NCBI GenBank assembly: GCA_050743625.1
Contig: JBOGED010000576.1
Coordinates: 1 to 46,809 of the forward strand
Source of the DNA: JBOGED01 sp050743625
GTDB lineage: Bacteria > Actinomycetota > Nitriliruptoria > Euzebyales > Egibacteraceae
Length of the DNA stretch: 46,809 bases
Direction: 5' to 3'
This document shows positions 34,685 through 42,423 of the stretch, one piece after another. The position numbers were made by a program, and so were the translations under genes. The notes beneath the pieces are model-generated. The model was not told the origin of the DNA, made no database searches, and saw only the letters and a list, made by a program, of their open reading frames with translations. The first letter of the stretch is position 1. Each line of letters begins with the position of its first letter.

Positions 34685-36088
34685 CTACTTCGCGAAGCGG
34701 GTGTCGGCCAGGTCGACGAGTTGTCTGACCAGGCCAGCAAATGTCTCCTCGCCCTCTATCTCCCCCGTCGGGCGGACCACAACGGGGCGGTTGTCGCAAA
34801 CCACCGTCCGTGCGCCGGCCGCGATGGCGGCCCGCGCCGCGACGTCCACAGCAGCGGCCTTCAGCTCCACCAGTAGCACGTCGAACGTGCCTGCCCGCTC
34901 CAGATCCGCGCGGAGCGCGGGGCGGTCCGCGAGGTGGCTGCTCGTCGCGACCACCTCGCAGCCGTAGCGCTCCTGCAGATATCCCGCCAACTCGGCGGTG
35001 ACAGGAGTGGGCGCAGTCGTAGCGAAGAACACCTTCGCACCGGACACCGGTCCCAGTGGTACGGGGCGGAGGACGGTGCGCACGATGTCGACCCGTTGCG
35101 AGACGCTGCGAATGGCTCTCAGGACAGCCTCAACCTGGGCAGGTGAGGATCTTGGAGACTCGCACATTGTAACCGCGACAAGGTCCGCCAGCAATACGCG
35201 ATACGAACCAAGGTAGCCACGCACAAACTCGGGGTCACAGTCACCAGGAACCACCAGCAACGTCGCATCCGCGCGGACAGGCGGGATGGCAGCCCCGCTG
35301 CCCTCCAAGAGCAGGAGGTCGCCGGTGAGCTGGTTTGCCCTTTCAACAGCCTGGACCACGTTGGAATTCCCCACCGCTCCGGCCAGGCCGCCCCCACACC
35401 GCCGAGCGCCGACCGTCGCCGCGCCAGTCGTGACGGCGTCCTCGTAGAAGTCGCTGGCCGCGTGACCACCGGCGTCGGCGATGCGAAGCAGCTCGAACGC
35501 GTCCAACGGCGACCTCGCGGGAACGAGGATCGGCTCTGGTGGCCCACCCCGCCCCATCGCGACGATCACCGGGGTGCGGCCGTGCCGCTGGACAACCCGC
35601 GCGACCTCGCCACACAGCGCGGTCTTACCGGTCCGCTTGCCCGTGCCGATGACGGCGATCGTCGGGCGGTTCGCGAGCGCCGGCCGCGGAGGAGGCGTAA
35701 AGCGGAAGTCGGGGCCCTCGTAGGGCACCCCCGCGTAGAGCGCGTGGGCGGCCAGTCGCATTCGCCCACGCGGGTCCAAGACTGGCTCGTCGGACAGGTC
35801 CACCACGATGTCGACCTGGTGCTCGGCGATCAACGCGCGCACCGCGCCCGATGGGTCGCCGTCAGCCCACGTGGAGGGGACGCCCACGTCGACCACCGCG
35901 CCATGGCTCGCGACCTTCTCACTTCCCCCAAGGAACAGCGCCGCGACCGCGCGGATTCCACGAGCGCTTAACTCAGCGAGCGCGGCGCGGATAACAGGTG
36001 GATAGTGCTCACCGTCGACCAGGACCAGAGCGGTGCGTACGGTCAGCGAAATCTCCGGGAGGGTCCTCGACCAATACCTCGGCTTCAC
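34685..36088 (-). CDS. cpgS: Cyclic 2,3-diphosphoglycerate synthetase
   Basis: 467 residues. An N-terminal domain (TALVLVDGEHYPPVIRAALA, VVDLSDEPVLDPRGRMRLAA) leads into a P-loop ligase core: PTIAVIGTGKRTGKTALCGE, VIVAMGRGGPPEP, LLLLEGSGAAIPPVRAD, LLVVPGDCDPEFVRGYLG, and a C-terminal GCEVVATSSHLADRPALRAD. These match archaeal cDPG synthetase, which uses ATP to close 2,3-DPG into the cyclic anhydride. That solute and thermostabiliser is known from thermophilic methanogens. GTG 36088 has GAGGA 8-9 bases upstream and overlaps the phosphoesterase gene by 80 bp. A start nearer the domain (about 36050) would need a CTG codon. Confidence 0.85.
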   Translation of the reverse strand: MKPRYWSRTLPEISLTVRTALVLVDGEHYPPVIRAALAELSARGIRAVAALFLGGSEKVASHGAVVDVGVPSTWADGDPSGAVRALIAEHQVDIVVDLSDEPVLDPRGRMRLAAHALYAGVPYEGPDFRFTPPPRPALANRPTIAVIGTGKRTGKTALCGEVARVVQRHGRTPVIVAMGRGGPPEPILVPARSPLDAFELLRIADAGGHAASDFYEDAVTTGAATVGARRCGGGLAGAVGNSNVVQAVERANQLTGDLLLLEGSGAAIPPVRADATLLVVPGDCDPEFVRGYLGSYRVLLADLVAVTMCESPRSSPAQVEAVLRAIRSVSQRVDIVRTVLRPVPLGPVSGAKVFFATTAPTPVTAELAGYLQERYGCEVVATSSHLADRPALRADLERAGTFDVLLVELKAAAVDVAARAAIAAGARTVVCDNRPVVVRPTGEIEGEETFAGLVRQLVDLADTRFAK

Positions 36089-36932
36089 GGCCGGTGTCCT
36101 CGGCGCGAAGCGGCGCCCAGAATAACGGCTCGAACTCCCGATGATACTGCTCTCCCGTGCGGACGTTCCAGTGGGCGATCAACGCCGACGAGCCGAACGG
36201 GTACTTGCGGTGGATGCGGACCTGACCACGCTCGTAGTGAAGAATCGAATAGCACGGTTGGGTCTCGCCACGCAGCTTCAGGCTGGACACCGTCCCCGCG
36301 TTGGCGATGTAGAGGTGCTCCAGCCGCCACACGTGCGGGACGTGTTTGTGGCCGGTGAGCACCAGGTCGACACCCGCGGCCAGCAGGAGCTCCAGGACGT
36401 CACCCGCGTCTTGCACGGTGCTGCGTTCTCGACCGGCGCCAGGGATGGGGATGAGGTGGTGGTGCAACGCGAAGATCTTCAGCTCCGCGTCGCAGTCGAA
36501 CGACGAGCGGATCCAGTCGTAGCGCTCTCGCCCGATCCTGCCCTCGTTCATGTCGGGCTCCGACGAGTCCGCGGCCACGATCCGCACCGGCCCGATATCC
36601 CTGACCCAGTAGCGCGGACCGAAAAGCTTCTCGAAATGGATATAGCCGACGTTGCGGCTGTCATGGTTGCCGGGGATGACATGGAACGGCTGCTTGATCT
36701 GGCGGAAGTACGCGGCCGCCGACTTGTACTCCTGCTGGAACCCCTCGTTCGTAAGGTCACCCGTGCAGATGACCGCATCCGGCTCGAGCTCTTCCAGCTC
36801 TGCCAGCAGGCGGTTCATCAGATTTGGAACGAAGTGGGGCGACCCCACATGCGGGTCCGAGATCTGCGCGATCGTGACGGGCGCTCCAGCCTTCAGCCGA
36901 GCCGCTCCCGGTGTATCGGGTACATCGTCCAT
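36009..36932 (-). CDS. Calcineurin-like metallophosphoesterase
   Basis: 307 residues. All metal-site blocks are present: ISDPHVG (D-x-H), ICTGDLTNE (GD), VIPGNHDSRN (GNHD), LHHHLIP, and LTGHKHVPH (GHxH). It is closest in layout to the CpdA/class III cyclic nucleotide phosphodiesterase group, with no signal peptide, so cytoplasmic. Because its end overlaps the cDPG synthetase gene by 80 bp and both run the same way, a role in hydrolysing cDPG or 2,3-DPG is attractive, but this is inference; cAMP or another phosphodiester is equally possible. GAGG lies 7-8 bases before the ATG. It follows thrB by 90 bp. Confidence 0.9.
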   Translation of the reverse strand: MDDVPDTPGAARLKAGAPVTIAQISDPHVGSPHFVPNLMNRLLAELEELEPDAVICTGDLTNEGFQQEYKSAAAYFRQIKQPFHVIPGNHDSRNVGYIHFEKLFGPRYWVRDIGPVRIVAADSSEPDMNEGRIGRERYDWIRSSFDCDAELKIFALHHHLIPIPGAGRERSTVQDAGDVLELLLAAGVDLVLTGHKHVPHVWRLEHLYIANAGTVSSLKLRGETQPCYSILHYERGQVRIHRKYPFGSSALIAHWNVRTGEQYHREFEPLFWAPLRAEDTGREAEVLVEDPPGDFADRTHRSGPGRR

Positions 36933-37022
36933 AAGACATCCTCGAAGAGGGTCGGGGGCCTTTGGCTACCTTACCCGGCCCCCCGACCAGCAAGGTTTCT
37001 AGCCCGTGGCCGGACGGTGAAG

Positions 37023-37955
37023 TCAATTTGTCCGGCAAGGTCCGCTGATGCGGGCATCGCGGCCCACCGACGCGCCTGCAAGATCCCAGCGTGACGGGCG
37101 TACGTCGAACTGCTCCCGGGCTTCCTGCCCCGCGACGCCGCGGATCATGCCAATCCCGGTCTCGTCACCGGACTCGACTAGTGCCAGGACGCTCGGTCCA
37201 GCGCCGGAGAGGCAGGCGCCGATCCCCGCCGCCCGGAGAGCGCGCACAAGACGACCGCTCGGCGCCATCAGCTCCAGGCGCGGCGGCTCATGGAGCACGT
37301 CCCACATCGCGGCGGGATCCCAGGCTATCGCGCCAGCCAGCCCCGCGAGCACGATCGCCGCACGGGCGCCGCTCGCCGCCGCGTCTTTTAGGGAGACCAT
37401 CTCGGGCAGGATCGCCCGGGCGGCACTTGTCGATTGCCGATCCGCTGGCACGCAAAGCACCGGTACCAGCCGATCCGTGGGCTCCAGGCGGGTAGCGACA
37501 CCTCCATGGCACACGACCAACCCGCCGAGCACGGCCGCGGCGGCATTGTCCGGATGCCCCTCCAGCTCTGCGGAAAGGTCGATGAGCTGCTGATCCTTGC
37601 CTCCACCGTTCGTGATCGCGCGGCCCAACGCGGCCCCCGCGACGGCGGCCGCCGCCGAGGAGCCCATCCCCCGCTCGAGCGGGATCTCGTTCTCCGCCCT
37701 CAAGGTCACATCTGGTACGTCGACGCCGAACCGGTCGCAGTAGCGGCGCAACGCTCGCCAGACGAGATTGCGGTCGTCTGTCGGCAGCTCTCCCTCGCCC
37801 TCGCCGGTCGGCACGATCCGCTGAGCCTGGCGCGGCCCAGCCGTCACCGTGAAATGGATGTCGATCGCCACGCCGAACGCGTCGAAGCCGGGTCCCAGGT
37901 TGGCGCTGGTCGCAGGCACGGTGACGCGCGGGTACCTCGCATTCACCGCATTCAC
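37023..37955 (-). CDS. thrB: Homoserine kinase (GHMP family)
   Basis: 310 residues. GHMP motifs: VPATSANLGPGFDAFGVAID (motif 1), IPLERGMGSSAAAAVAGAA (the ATP-binding GxGSSAA), and GACLSGAGPSVLALV (motif 3). It phosphorylates homoserine for threonine synthase. GTG 37955 overlaps the thrC stop (GTGA); a second GTG at 37946 is in frame. The long upstream extension lies inside thrC and was rejected. Confidence 0.96.
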   Translation of the reverse strand: MNAVNARYPRVTVPATSANLGPGFDAFGVAIDIHFTVTAGPRQAQRIVPTGEGEGELPTDDRNLVWRALRRYCDRFGVDVPDVTLRAENEIPLERGMGSSAAAAVAGAALGRAITNGGGKDQQLIDLSAELEGHPDNAAAAVLGGLVVCHGGVATRLEPTDRLVPVLCVPADRQSTSAARAILPEMVSLKDAAASGARAAIVLAGLAGAIAWDPAAMWDVLHEPPRLELMAPSGRLVRALRAAGIGACLSGAGPSVLALVESGDETGIGMIRGVAGQEAREQFDVRPSRWDLAGASVGRDARISGPCRTN

Positions 37956-39040
37956 CGCAGGTTGAGCAGCTCGGCTGCCGCGTCGACGTCCGGGTCGATC
38001 ACGGGCGGCTTCGCCGCACCGGCGATCGCCCAGTCGGGATCCTTCAGCCCATGGCCAGTAAGGATGCACACGGCGGTCGATCCTGGCGGCAGCTCGCCCT
38101 CCGCGTGCAGCTGGAGCAACCCGGCGACGCTGGCGGCCGAGGCCATCTCACAGAACACGCCCTCCAGGGCGACCATCCGGTACGCCTTGAGGATGTCGCG
38201 GTCGGTGACCGCCCCGATCGAGCCGCCGGACTCTTTCGCCGCGGCGACGGCGGAGGACCACGAGGCGGGGTTGCCGATACGGATCGCGGTGGCGATCGTC
38301 GACGGTGACGCGACGGGCGCGCCACGGACGATCGGGCAGGCTCCCGCGGCCTGGAACCCACGCATGACCGGGAGCCGGTCCGTGAGCCCGTCGGCGTGAT
38401 ACTCCCGGTAGCCAAGCCAGTAGGCGGTGATGTTGCCGGCGTTGCCCACGGGTATGAGGTGCACATCGGGCGCGCGTCCTAGGGCGTCGCACACCTCGAA
38501 CGCCCCCGTCTTCTGCCCTTGGATGCGGTAGGGATTGACCGAGTTGACGAGCTGGACGGGGTACTTCTCGTCCAGCGTCCGGCAGATGTCCAGTGCGGCG
38601 TCGAAGTTACCCTCGACCTGGATCACGGTGGCCCCATGGACGAGCGCTTGGGCCAGCTTGCCCAAGGCGATCTTGCCTCTGGGGATCAACACCCCGCAGA
38701 CGAGCCCGGCCTTCGCCGCGTAGGCAGCCGCCGATGCGGAGGTGTTCCCCGTCGACGCGCAGATCACCGCCCGTGCGCCGGCCTCGACCGCCTTCGAGAT
38801 CGCGACGGTCATGCCGCGGTCTTTGAAGGAGCCCGTCGGGTTCGCGCCGTCGTACTTCAGCCACACCTCGCAACCGGTCCGCTCCGACAGCGCCGCACTG
38901 TGGATCAGCGGCGTGCCACCCTCACCCAAGGTGACCACCGGAGTCGCCGACGTGACCGGCAGCCGCTCCCGATACTCATCGATCAACCCACGCCACTGGG
39001 GTGGTGCGGCGCCGCGAATACCCTGGCGAGTGTCGGTCAT
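37952..39040 (-). CDS. thrC: Threonine synthase
   Basis: 362 residues, the short actinobacterial class. PLP-enzyme motifs: LGEGGTPLIHS, the PLP Lys in NPTGSFKDRGM, CASTGNTSASAAAYAA (phosphate-binding), VGNAGNITAYWLGY, and GHGLKDPDW at the C-terminus. It converts O-phosphohomoserine to threonine. It is coupled to thrB by a GTGA overlap. In many Actinomycetota hom is directly upstream; here a toxin-antitoxin pair and other genes separate them. Confidence 0.97.
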   Translation of the reverse strand: MTDTRQGIRGAAPPQWRGLIDEYRERLPVTSATPVVTLGEGGTPLIHSAALSERTGCEVWLKYDGANPTGSFKDRGMTVAISKAVEAGARAVICASTGNTSASAAAYAAKAGLVCGVLIPRGKIALGKLAQALVHGATVIQVEGNFDAALDICRTLDEKYPVQLVNSVNPYRIQGQKTGAFEVCDALGRAPDVHLIPVGNAGNITAYWLGYREYHADGLTDRLPVMRGFQAAGACPIVRGAPVASPSTIATAIRIGNPASWSSAVAAAKESGGSIGAVTDRDILKAYRMVALEGVFCEMASAASVAGLLQLHAEGELPPGSTAVCILTGHGLKDPDWAIAGAAKPPVIDPDVDAAAELLNLR

Positions 39041-39103
39041 CGCAGCGGAGTCTACGCCCGGTGCCAGCGACCCGGGCTCTGTGCACCGGCAAGGCCAATC
39101 AAG

Positions 39104-39114
39104 CTACACTGTAG
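39104..39114. promoter_or_regulatory. Candidate operator/promoter of the toxin-antitoxin operon
   Basis: CTACA-C-TGTAG is a perfect 11-bp inverted repeat ending 15 bp before the antitoxin GTG; TACACT within it could serve as a -10 box. Autoregulation by the antitoxin is typical for such operons, so this is a plausible binding site. Confidence 0.4.
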
Positions 39115-39129
39115 GTTTTGTGTTAGGTT

Positions 39130-39570
39130 GTGATCGTGGCCAGGAAACCAGCAGCGGCAAAGGGTAGCCCGTTCAGCATCCGCCTCAGCGCAGCCACCGA
39201 TCTGTTCGTCGCCACCGAGGCCCGCAGGACCAAGCGCTCGAAGAGCGCGATCGTCGAAGCGCTGACTGAGGAGGCCGCCCGTATGCGGCGGTTCCCTGGT
39301 CTGGGCTTTCGGGGGACCGATGCCGAGCGCAGCGCATGGGTCATCGGCACCGGGCTCGACGTGTGGCAGGTCATCGAGGCGTACCAAGGTTTCGACTCTG
39401 TGGAACACATGGTTGCCGAAACCGATCTCTCCGAACGCCAGCTCCGCCTCGCCATCGCCTACCACGAGCATTACCCAACGGAGATCGACGAGGCGATTGC
39501 CGAGAACCGACGACCGCTTGACGAATTGCATGAGCTCTATCCGTTCATCGCATCCAGTTACGTCGATTAA
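39130..39570 (+). CDS. DUF433-type antitoxin
   Basis: 146 residues. An N-terminal ribbon-helix-helix-like part (SPFSIRLSAATDLFVATEAR, KRSKSAIVEALTEEAARM) suggests DNA binding. A DUF433-like region follows: FPGLGFRGTDAERSAWVIGT, VWQVIEAYQGFDSVEHMVAE, LSERQLRLAIAYHEHYPTEI. DUF433 proteins are the usual antitoxins of DUF5615 PIN-like toxins, which the next gene encodes, 6 bp downstream. GTG 39130 is the first start; an in-frame GTG at 39136 is the alternative. It is on the plus strand, opposite to the flanking threonine genes, and was probably acquired. Confidence 0.85.
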   Translation: MIVARKPAAAKGSPFSIRLSAATDLFVATEARRTKRSKSAIVEALTEEAARMRRFPGLGFRGTDAERSAWVIGTGLDVWQVIEAYQGFDSVEHMVAETDLSERQLRLAIAYHEHYPTEIDEAIAENRRPLDELHELYPFIASSYVD

Positions 39571-39576
39571 CCTTCG

Positions 39577-39945
39577 GTGCTGCGCCTACTGCTGGATGCG
39601 CACGTCTCGGGAAGAGTCATCGCCACTCGGTTGCGCAAGGCCGGCCACGACGTCTTGGCGCTCACTGAAGAGCGTGCACTCGAGGGGCTGGACGACCCGC
39701 TCGTACTCGAGCTTGCCGCGACCAGCGGTCGCGTGTTGATCACCCACGACGTCAAGGACTTCGCGCCGCTGTTGCGCCAATGGGCCGAGGCCGGTCGCAC
39801 ACACGCCGGCTGCATCCTCGTTCATGGGCTCGACCACCGTGACTTCGGCCGCATTCTCCGCGGCCTCGAGCGCCACTTCGATGCGCGACCTGACCCGCAA
39901 GATTGGATGGACCTCGCGATCTTCCTTAGCCCCGGGTCGTGCTGA
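39577..39945 (+). CDS. DUF5615 PIN-like toxin
   Basis: 122 residues. It begins LRLLLDAHVSGRVIATRLRK AGHDVLALTEERALEGLDD, with the first acidic residue of the PIN active site (LLLDAHVS). A second acidic motif follows in RVLITHDVKDFAPL. These fit the DUF5615 (Mut7-C-like PIN) family, predicted to cleave RNA. GTG start 6 bp after the antitoxin stop, so one operon. A possible half copy of the 14910 palindrome begins 3 bp after its stop. Confidence 0.87.
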   Translation: MLRLLLDAHVSGRVIATRLRKAGHDVLALTEERALEGLDDPLVLELAATSGRVLITHDVKDFAPLLRQWAEAGRTHAGCILVHGLDHRDFGRILRGLERHFDARPDPQDWMDLAIFLSPGSC

Positions 39946-39967
39946 GCAATCCCTGTCCGGGAAAGTC

Positions 39968-40075
39968 AAGTGCTCCGCCCAGGCACTTGCCCCCGATCAC
40001 GGCCCAGGTCTGGATTGGCGCGACCAGCATCTCGCGCAGGAATCCGAACTCACGGTCCCACACCAGCGAGATGCC
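39968..40075 (-). pseudogene. Fragment of an ABC-2 type transporter permease
   Basis: In the minus frame 40075-39968 the sequence reads GISLVWDREFGFLREMLVAP, IQTWAVIGGKCLGGAL. This is the diagnostic motif of DrrB-type ABC-2 permeases (WDRExGFLxEMLVAPxxxxxIxxGKxLGGA). There is no coding continuation on either side: upstream it meets a plus-strand regulator fragment, downstream it stops at a sequence resembling one arm of the palindrome at 14910-14963. It is a 36-residue relic only. Confidence 0.75.
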
Positions 40076-40283
40076 CGCGAACGACGCCGAGAAGGCCCTG
40101 GGCCGGGAGCGCCTGCGCGACGACTACCCGATCCTCGGCAGCGCCGTCTCCGACCTGCGCGTCCTGGACCACACCGCTACCTTCGAGCACGGTTTGCGGC
40201 TAATGATCGGGGGCCTGCGCGCACGCCATGCGGAGCTGGCGGGGACGCCGGCACCCGCGGAGTCGACGCGCTCGTTGTCATGA
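40071..40283 (+). pseudogene. Probable C-terminal fragment of a TetR-family regulator
   Basis: About 70 residues from MPANDAEKALGRERLRDD through YPILGSAVSDLRVLDHTATF and EHGLRLMIGGLRARHAEL. The pattern (xxYPxLG...HxxTFExGLxxLLxGLxAR) resembles the C-terminal ligand/dimer domain of TetR/AcrR regulators. No N-terminal DNA-binding helix-turn-helix precedes it, so it is likely a decayed remnant; it could be a small real ORF. Its end overlaps the convergent hxlR-type gene by 6 bp. Confidence 0.5.
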
Positions 40284-40616
40284 TTTCAGCCGGGTGGCCT
40301 CGATCCTGGACATGTGTTTCTCTCCCCACTCGCAGAGGGGTATCAAGGCCTCGTTGAGCGAGGAGCCGAGCTCGGTCACCGAATACTCCACCTTCGGGGG
40401 GACCTCGCGGTAGACCTCGCGGTGGACAAGCCCGTCGGCCTCCATCTCGCGTAGCTGCTGGATCAGCATCTTCTCGCTGATGCCCGGCTCGAGTCGTTTC
40501 AGCTCCCCGAAGCGACGCGGTTGCGCGTGGAGCTCCCACAGGATCAACGCCTTCCACTTGCCGCCGATCACATCCACGGCGGCGTCGAGGCCGCAGATGT
40601 AGGGATGCCTCGCCAT
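40278..40616 (-). CDS. HxlR-family transcriptional regulator
   Basis: 112 residues. The HxlR winged helix is complete: YICGLDAAVDVIGGKWKALI with the conserved N-terminal Cys, FGELKRLEPGISEKMLIQQL, REMEADGLVHREVYREVPPK, VEYSVTELGSSL. These regulators often respond to reactive electrophiles through that Cys. ATG 40616 is chosen because GGAG lies 6 bases upstream; ATG 40628 would add four residues. It is divergent from the imine reductase-like gene with palindromic operators between them, so it probably controls that operon and itself. Confidence 0.92.
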   Translation of the reverse strand: MARHPYICGLDAAVDVIGGKWKALILWELHAQPRRFGELKRLEPGISEKMLIQQLREMEADGLVHREVYREVPPKVEYSVTELGSSLNEALIPLCEWGEKHMSRIEATRLKS

Positions 40617-40628
40617 GGCCATCTCCAT

Positions 40629-40669
40629 AGTTACCTAAAGGTAAGTACCGAACTTTTTTGTAGGTACTT
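40629..40669. promoter_or_regulatory. Divergent operator region of the HxlR regulator
   Basis: Two overlapping inverted repeats: AGTTACCT-AA-AGGTAAGT (40629-40646, one mismatch) and AAGTACC (40643-40649) with GGTACTT (40663-40669). They lie just before the hxlR-type start and 72-112 bp before the plus-strand operon. Palindromes of this kind (GTAC/TTACC cores) are typical HxlR sites. The T6 run between the arms may contribute a promoter spacer. Confidence 0.6.
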
Positions 40670-40740
40670 GAAGAATATCAAGTGAGGAGCAACCCTGGAG
40701 GTCAAAGGAGCCGAGCACGGCAGCCTGACTGGAGCACGAC

Positions 40741-41622
40741 ATGCACATGCGCAACGACCGCTCACGGGTGACGGTCATCGGCCTTGGGCGGATGGGTTCG
40801 GCGCTTGCCGAAGCATTCCTGAAAGAGGGTTACGCGACGACCGTGTGGAACCGCTCGGCCGGCAAAGCCGACGACCTCGTCGCGCGGGGCGCAGTACTCG
40901 CGGCAACGGTCGCCGAGGCGGTTTCGGCAAGCGATCTGGTGGTGGTCTGCGTATTGGACCATCACGTCGCGCACGGGATCCTCGACCCGGTCGGCGATGT
41001 CCTGCAGGGCCGAGCGCTCGTCAACCTCACCTCTGGTGCACCTGAGCAAGCCCGCGAGACGGCCGCATGGGCAGCTGAGCGCGGCGCCAGCTACCTCGAC
41101 GGAGCGATCATGGCCATCCCGCAGGGCATCGGGAGACCTGAGGCCGTCATCCTCTATAGCGGCTCGCAGGCCGCGCTGACAACCCATCAGGCCGCGCTGG
41201 CGAAGTTGGGCACCAGCACGTATCTCGGCGCCGACGCCGGCTTGGCAGCGCTGTACGACTTGGCTCTGCTCGGGATCATGTGGTCGACACTGAGCGGCTT
41301 CTACCACGCCGCCGCCCTGCTCGGCACGGAGAAGGTGACCGCGACGGACTTCGCGCCGATGGCCGTCCAGTGGCTGTCCGTGGTCGCCAGTCTATTGCCA
41401 GAAGAAGCGCGTGAGATCGACGAAGGCGACTACCGGACCGACGTCTCCACCCTCGAGATCAACGCGCTGGGGCTCGGTCTCCTCGTTGACGTCAGCCGGT
41501 CTCAAGGCATCAGCGCCGACGTGCCAGGTCCCCTCCAGGCGTTCTTCGAACGGCGGGTTGCGGAGGGTCATGGCGCCGACAGCGTGTCGAGCGTGATCGA
41601 GCTGATCAAGAGGCCGGCATGA
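40741..41622 (+). CDS. Imine reductase-like NAD(P)-dependent dehydrogenase
   Basis: 293 residues of the 6-phosphogluconate dehydrogenase/beta-hydroxyacid dehydrogenase superfamily: VTVIGLGRMGSALAEAFLKE (Rossmann), TTVWNRSAGKADDLVARGAV, LVNLTSGAPEQARETAAWAA, YLDGAIMAIPQGIG, ILYSGSQAAL, and YDLALLGIMWSTLSGFYHAA. The YLDGAIxAxPxxIG...ILYSG pattern is that of imine reductases; the catalytic Asp would be in LYDLALL. The physiological imine is unknown. NADPH preference is suggested by WNRS after the second beta strand. GGAG lies 6 bases before the ATG. It forms an operon with the SDR gene under the divergent HxlR regulator. Confidence 0.88.
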   Translation: MHMRNDRSRVTVIGLGRMGSALAEAFLKEGYATTVWNRSAGKADDLVARGAVLAATVAEAVSASDLVVVCVLDHHVAHGILDPVGDVLQGRALVNLTSGAPEQARETAAWAAERGASYLDGAIMAIPQGIGRPEAVILYSGSQAALTTHQAALAKLGTSTYLGADAGLAALYDLALLGIMWSTLSGFYHAAALLGTEKVTATDFAPMAVQWLSVVASLLPEEAREIDEGDYRTDVSTLEINALGLGLLVDVSRSQGISADVPGPLQAFFERRVAEGHGADSVSSVIELIKRPA

Positions 41623-41642
41623 CCAGCACGCAGGAGGATCGC

Positions 41643-42401
41643 ATGGACAGGTACGCAGGCAAGAAGGCCGTGATCACCGGCGGGACGATCGGCATGGGCC
41701 TCGCGACGGCCAAGGCCCTGATCGAGGGCGGAGCCGAGGTACTGCTCACCGGCCGCAACGAGCAGAACCTCGAGGCAGCGCGACGCGAGCTCGGGCCGCG
41801 AGCGCACGTAGTGCGATCCGACACGGCGAACATGGCCGACATCGACGCGCTGGGCACGTTCGCCGAAGAGACGCTGGGCCAGGTCGACTTCGTGTTCGTC
41901 AACGCCGGGGTCGCGAGCTTCGAGCCGTTCGAGCAGGTCACCGAGGCCTCGTACGACCAGACCTTCGACATCAACGCCAAGGGCGCGTTCTTCACGGTGC
42001 AACGCCTGGCGCCGCTCGTGCGGGACGGTGGCTCGTTCGTCTTCACCACCGTCACCGACGGGACAGGCACTCCCGGCCTCAGCGTCTACTCCGGCTCGAA
42101 GGCCGCGTTGCGGTCGTTCGCTCGCGTGCTCGCCGCTGAGCTGCTGCCTAGGGGAATCCGGGTGAACACGGTAGGCCCCGGGTTCATCAAGACTCCGACC
42201 ATGGGCGTCGCCAGCGCCTCCGTGGAGGAGCTGGCGGCGTTCGAGAAAGAGGGAGCCGAGATCACACCCATGAAGCGGATCGGCACGGCCGAAGAGGTCG
42301 CTCGGGCGGCGTTGTTCCTCGCCTTCGACGCGACCTTCACCACGGGGGTCGAGCTGCCCGTCGACGGCGGTCTCGCACAGGTCGACGCCCCCCATCGGTA
42401 G
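41643..42401 (+). CDS. Short-chain dehydrogenase/reductase
   Basis: 252 residues. Classical SDR motifs: VITGGTIGMGLATAKALIEG (TGxxxGxG), NAGVASFEPF, YSGSKAALRSFARVLAAELL (YxxxK), IRVNTVGPGFIKTP, and a C-terminal TGVELPVDGGL. The catalytic Ser expected 13 residues before the Tyr is Thr (TTVTDGTG), so activity may be modified. ATG 41643 has AGGAGG 6 bases upstream. An ATG at 41619 overlaps the imine reductase stop (ATGA), but the strong ribosome binding site favours 41643. NADP(H) is likely, since GRNEQ follows the second strand. Substrate unknown. Confidence 0.92.
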   Translation: MDRYAGKKAVITGGTIGMGLATAKALIEGGAEVLLTGRNEQNLEAARRELGPRAHVVRSDTANMADIDALGTFAEETLGQVDFVFVNAGVASFEPFEQVTEASYDQTFDINAKGAFFTVQRLAPLVRDGGSFVFTTVTDGTGTPGLSVYSGSKAALRSFARVLAAELLPRGIRVNTVGPGFIKTPTMGVASASVEELAAFEKEGAEITPMKRIGTAEEVARAALFLAFDATFTTGVELPVDGGLAQVDAPHR

Positions 42402-42423
42402 CACCGGGGGGGAAACGGCGTGC

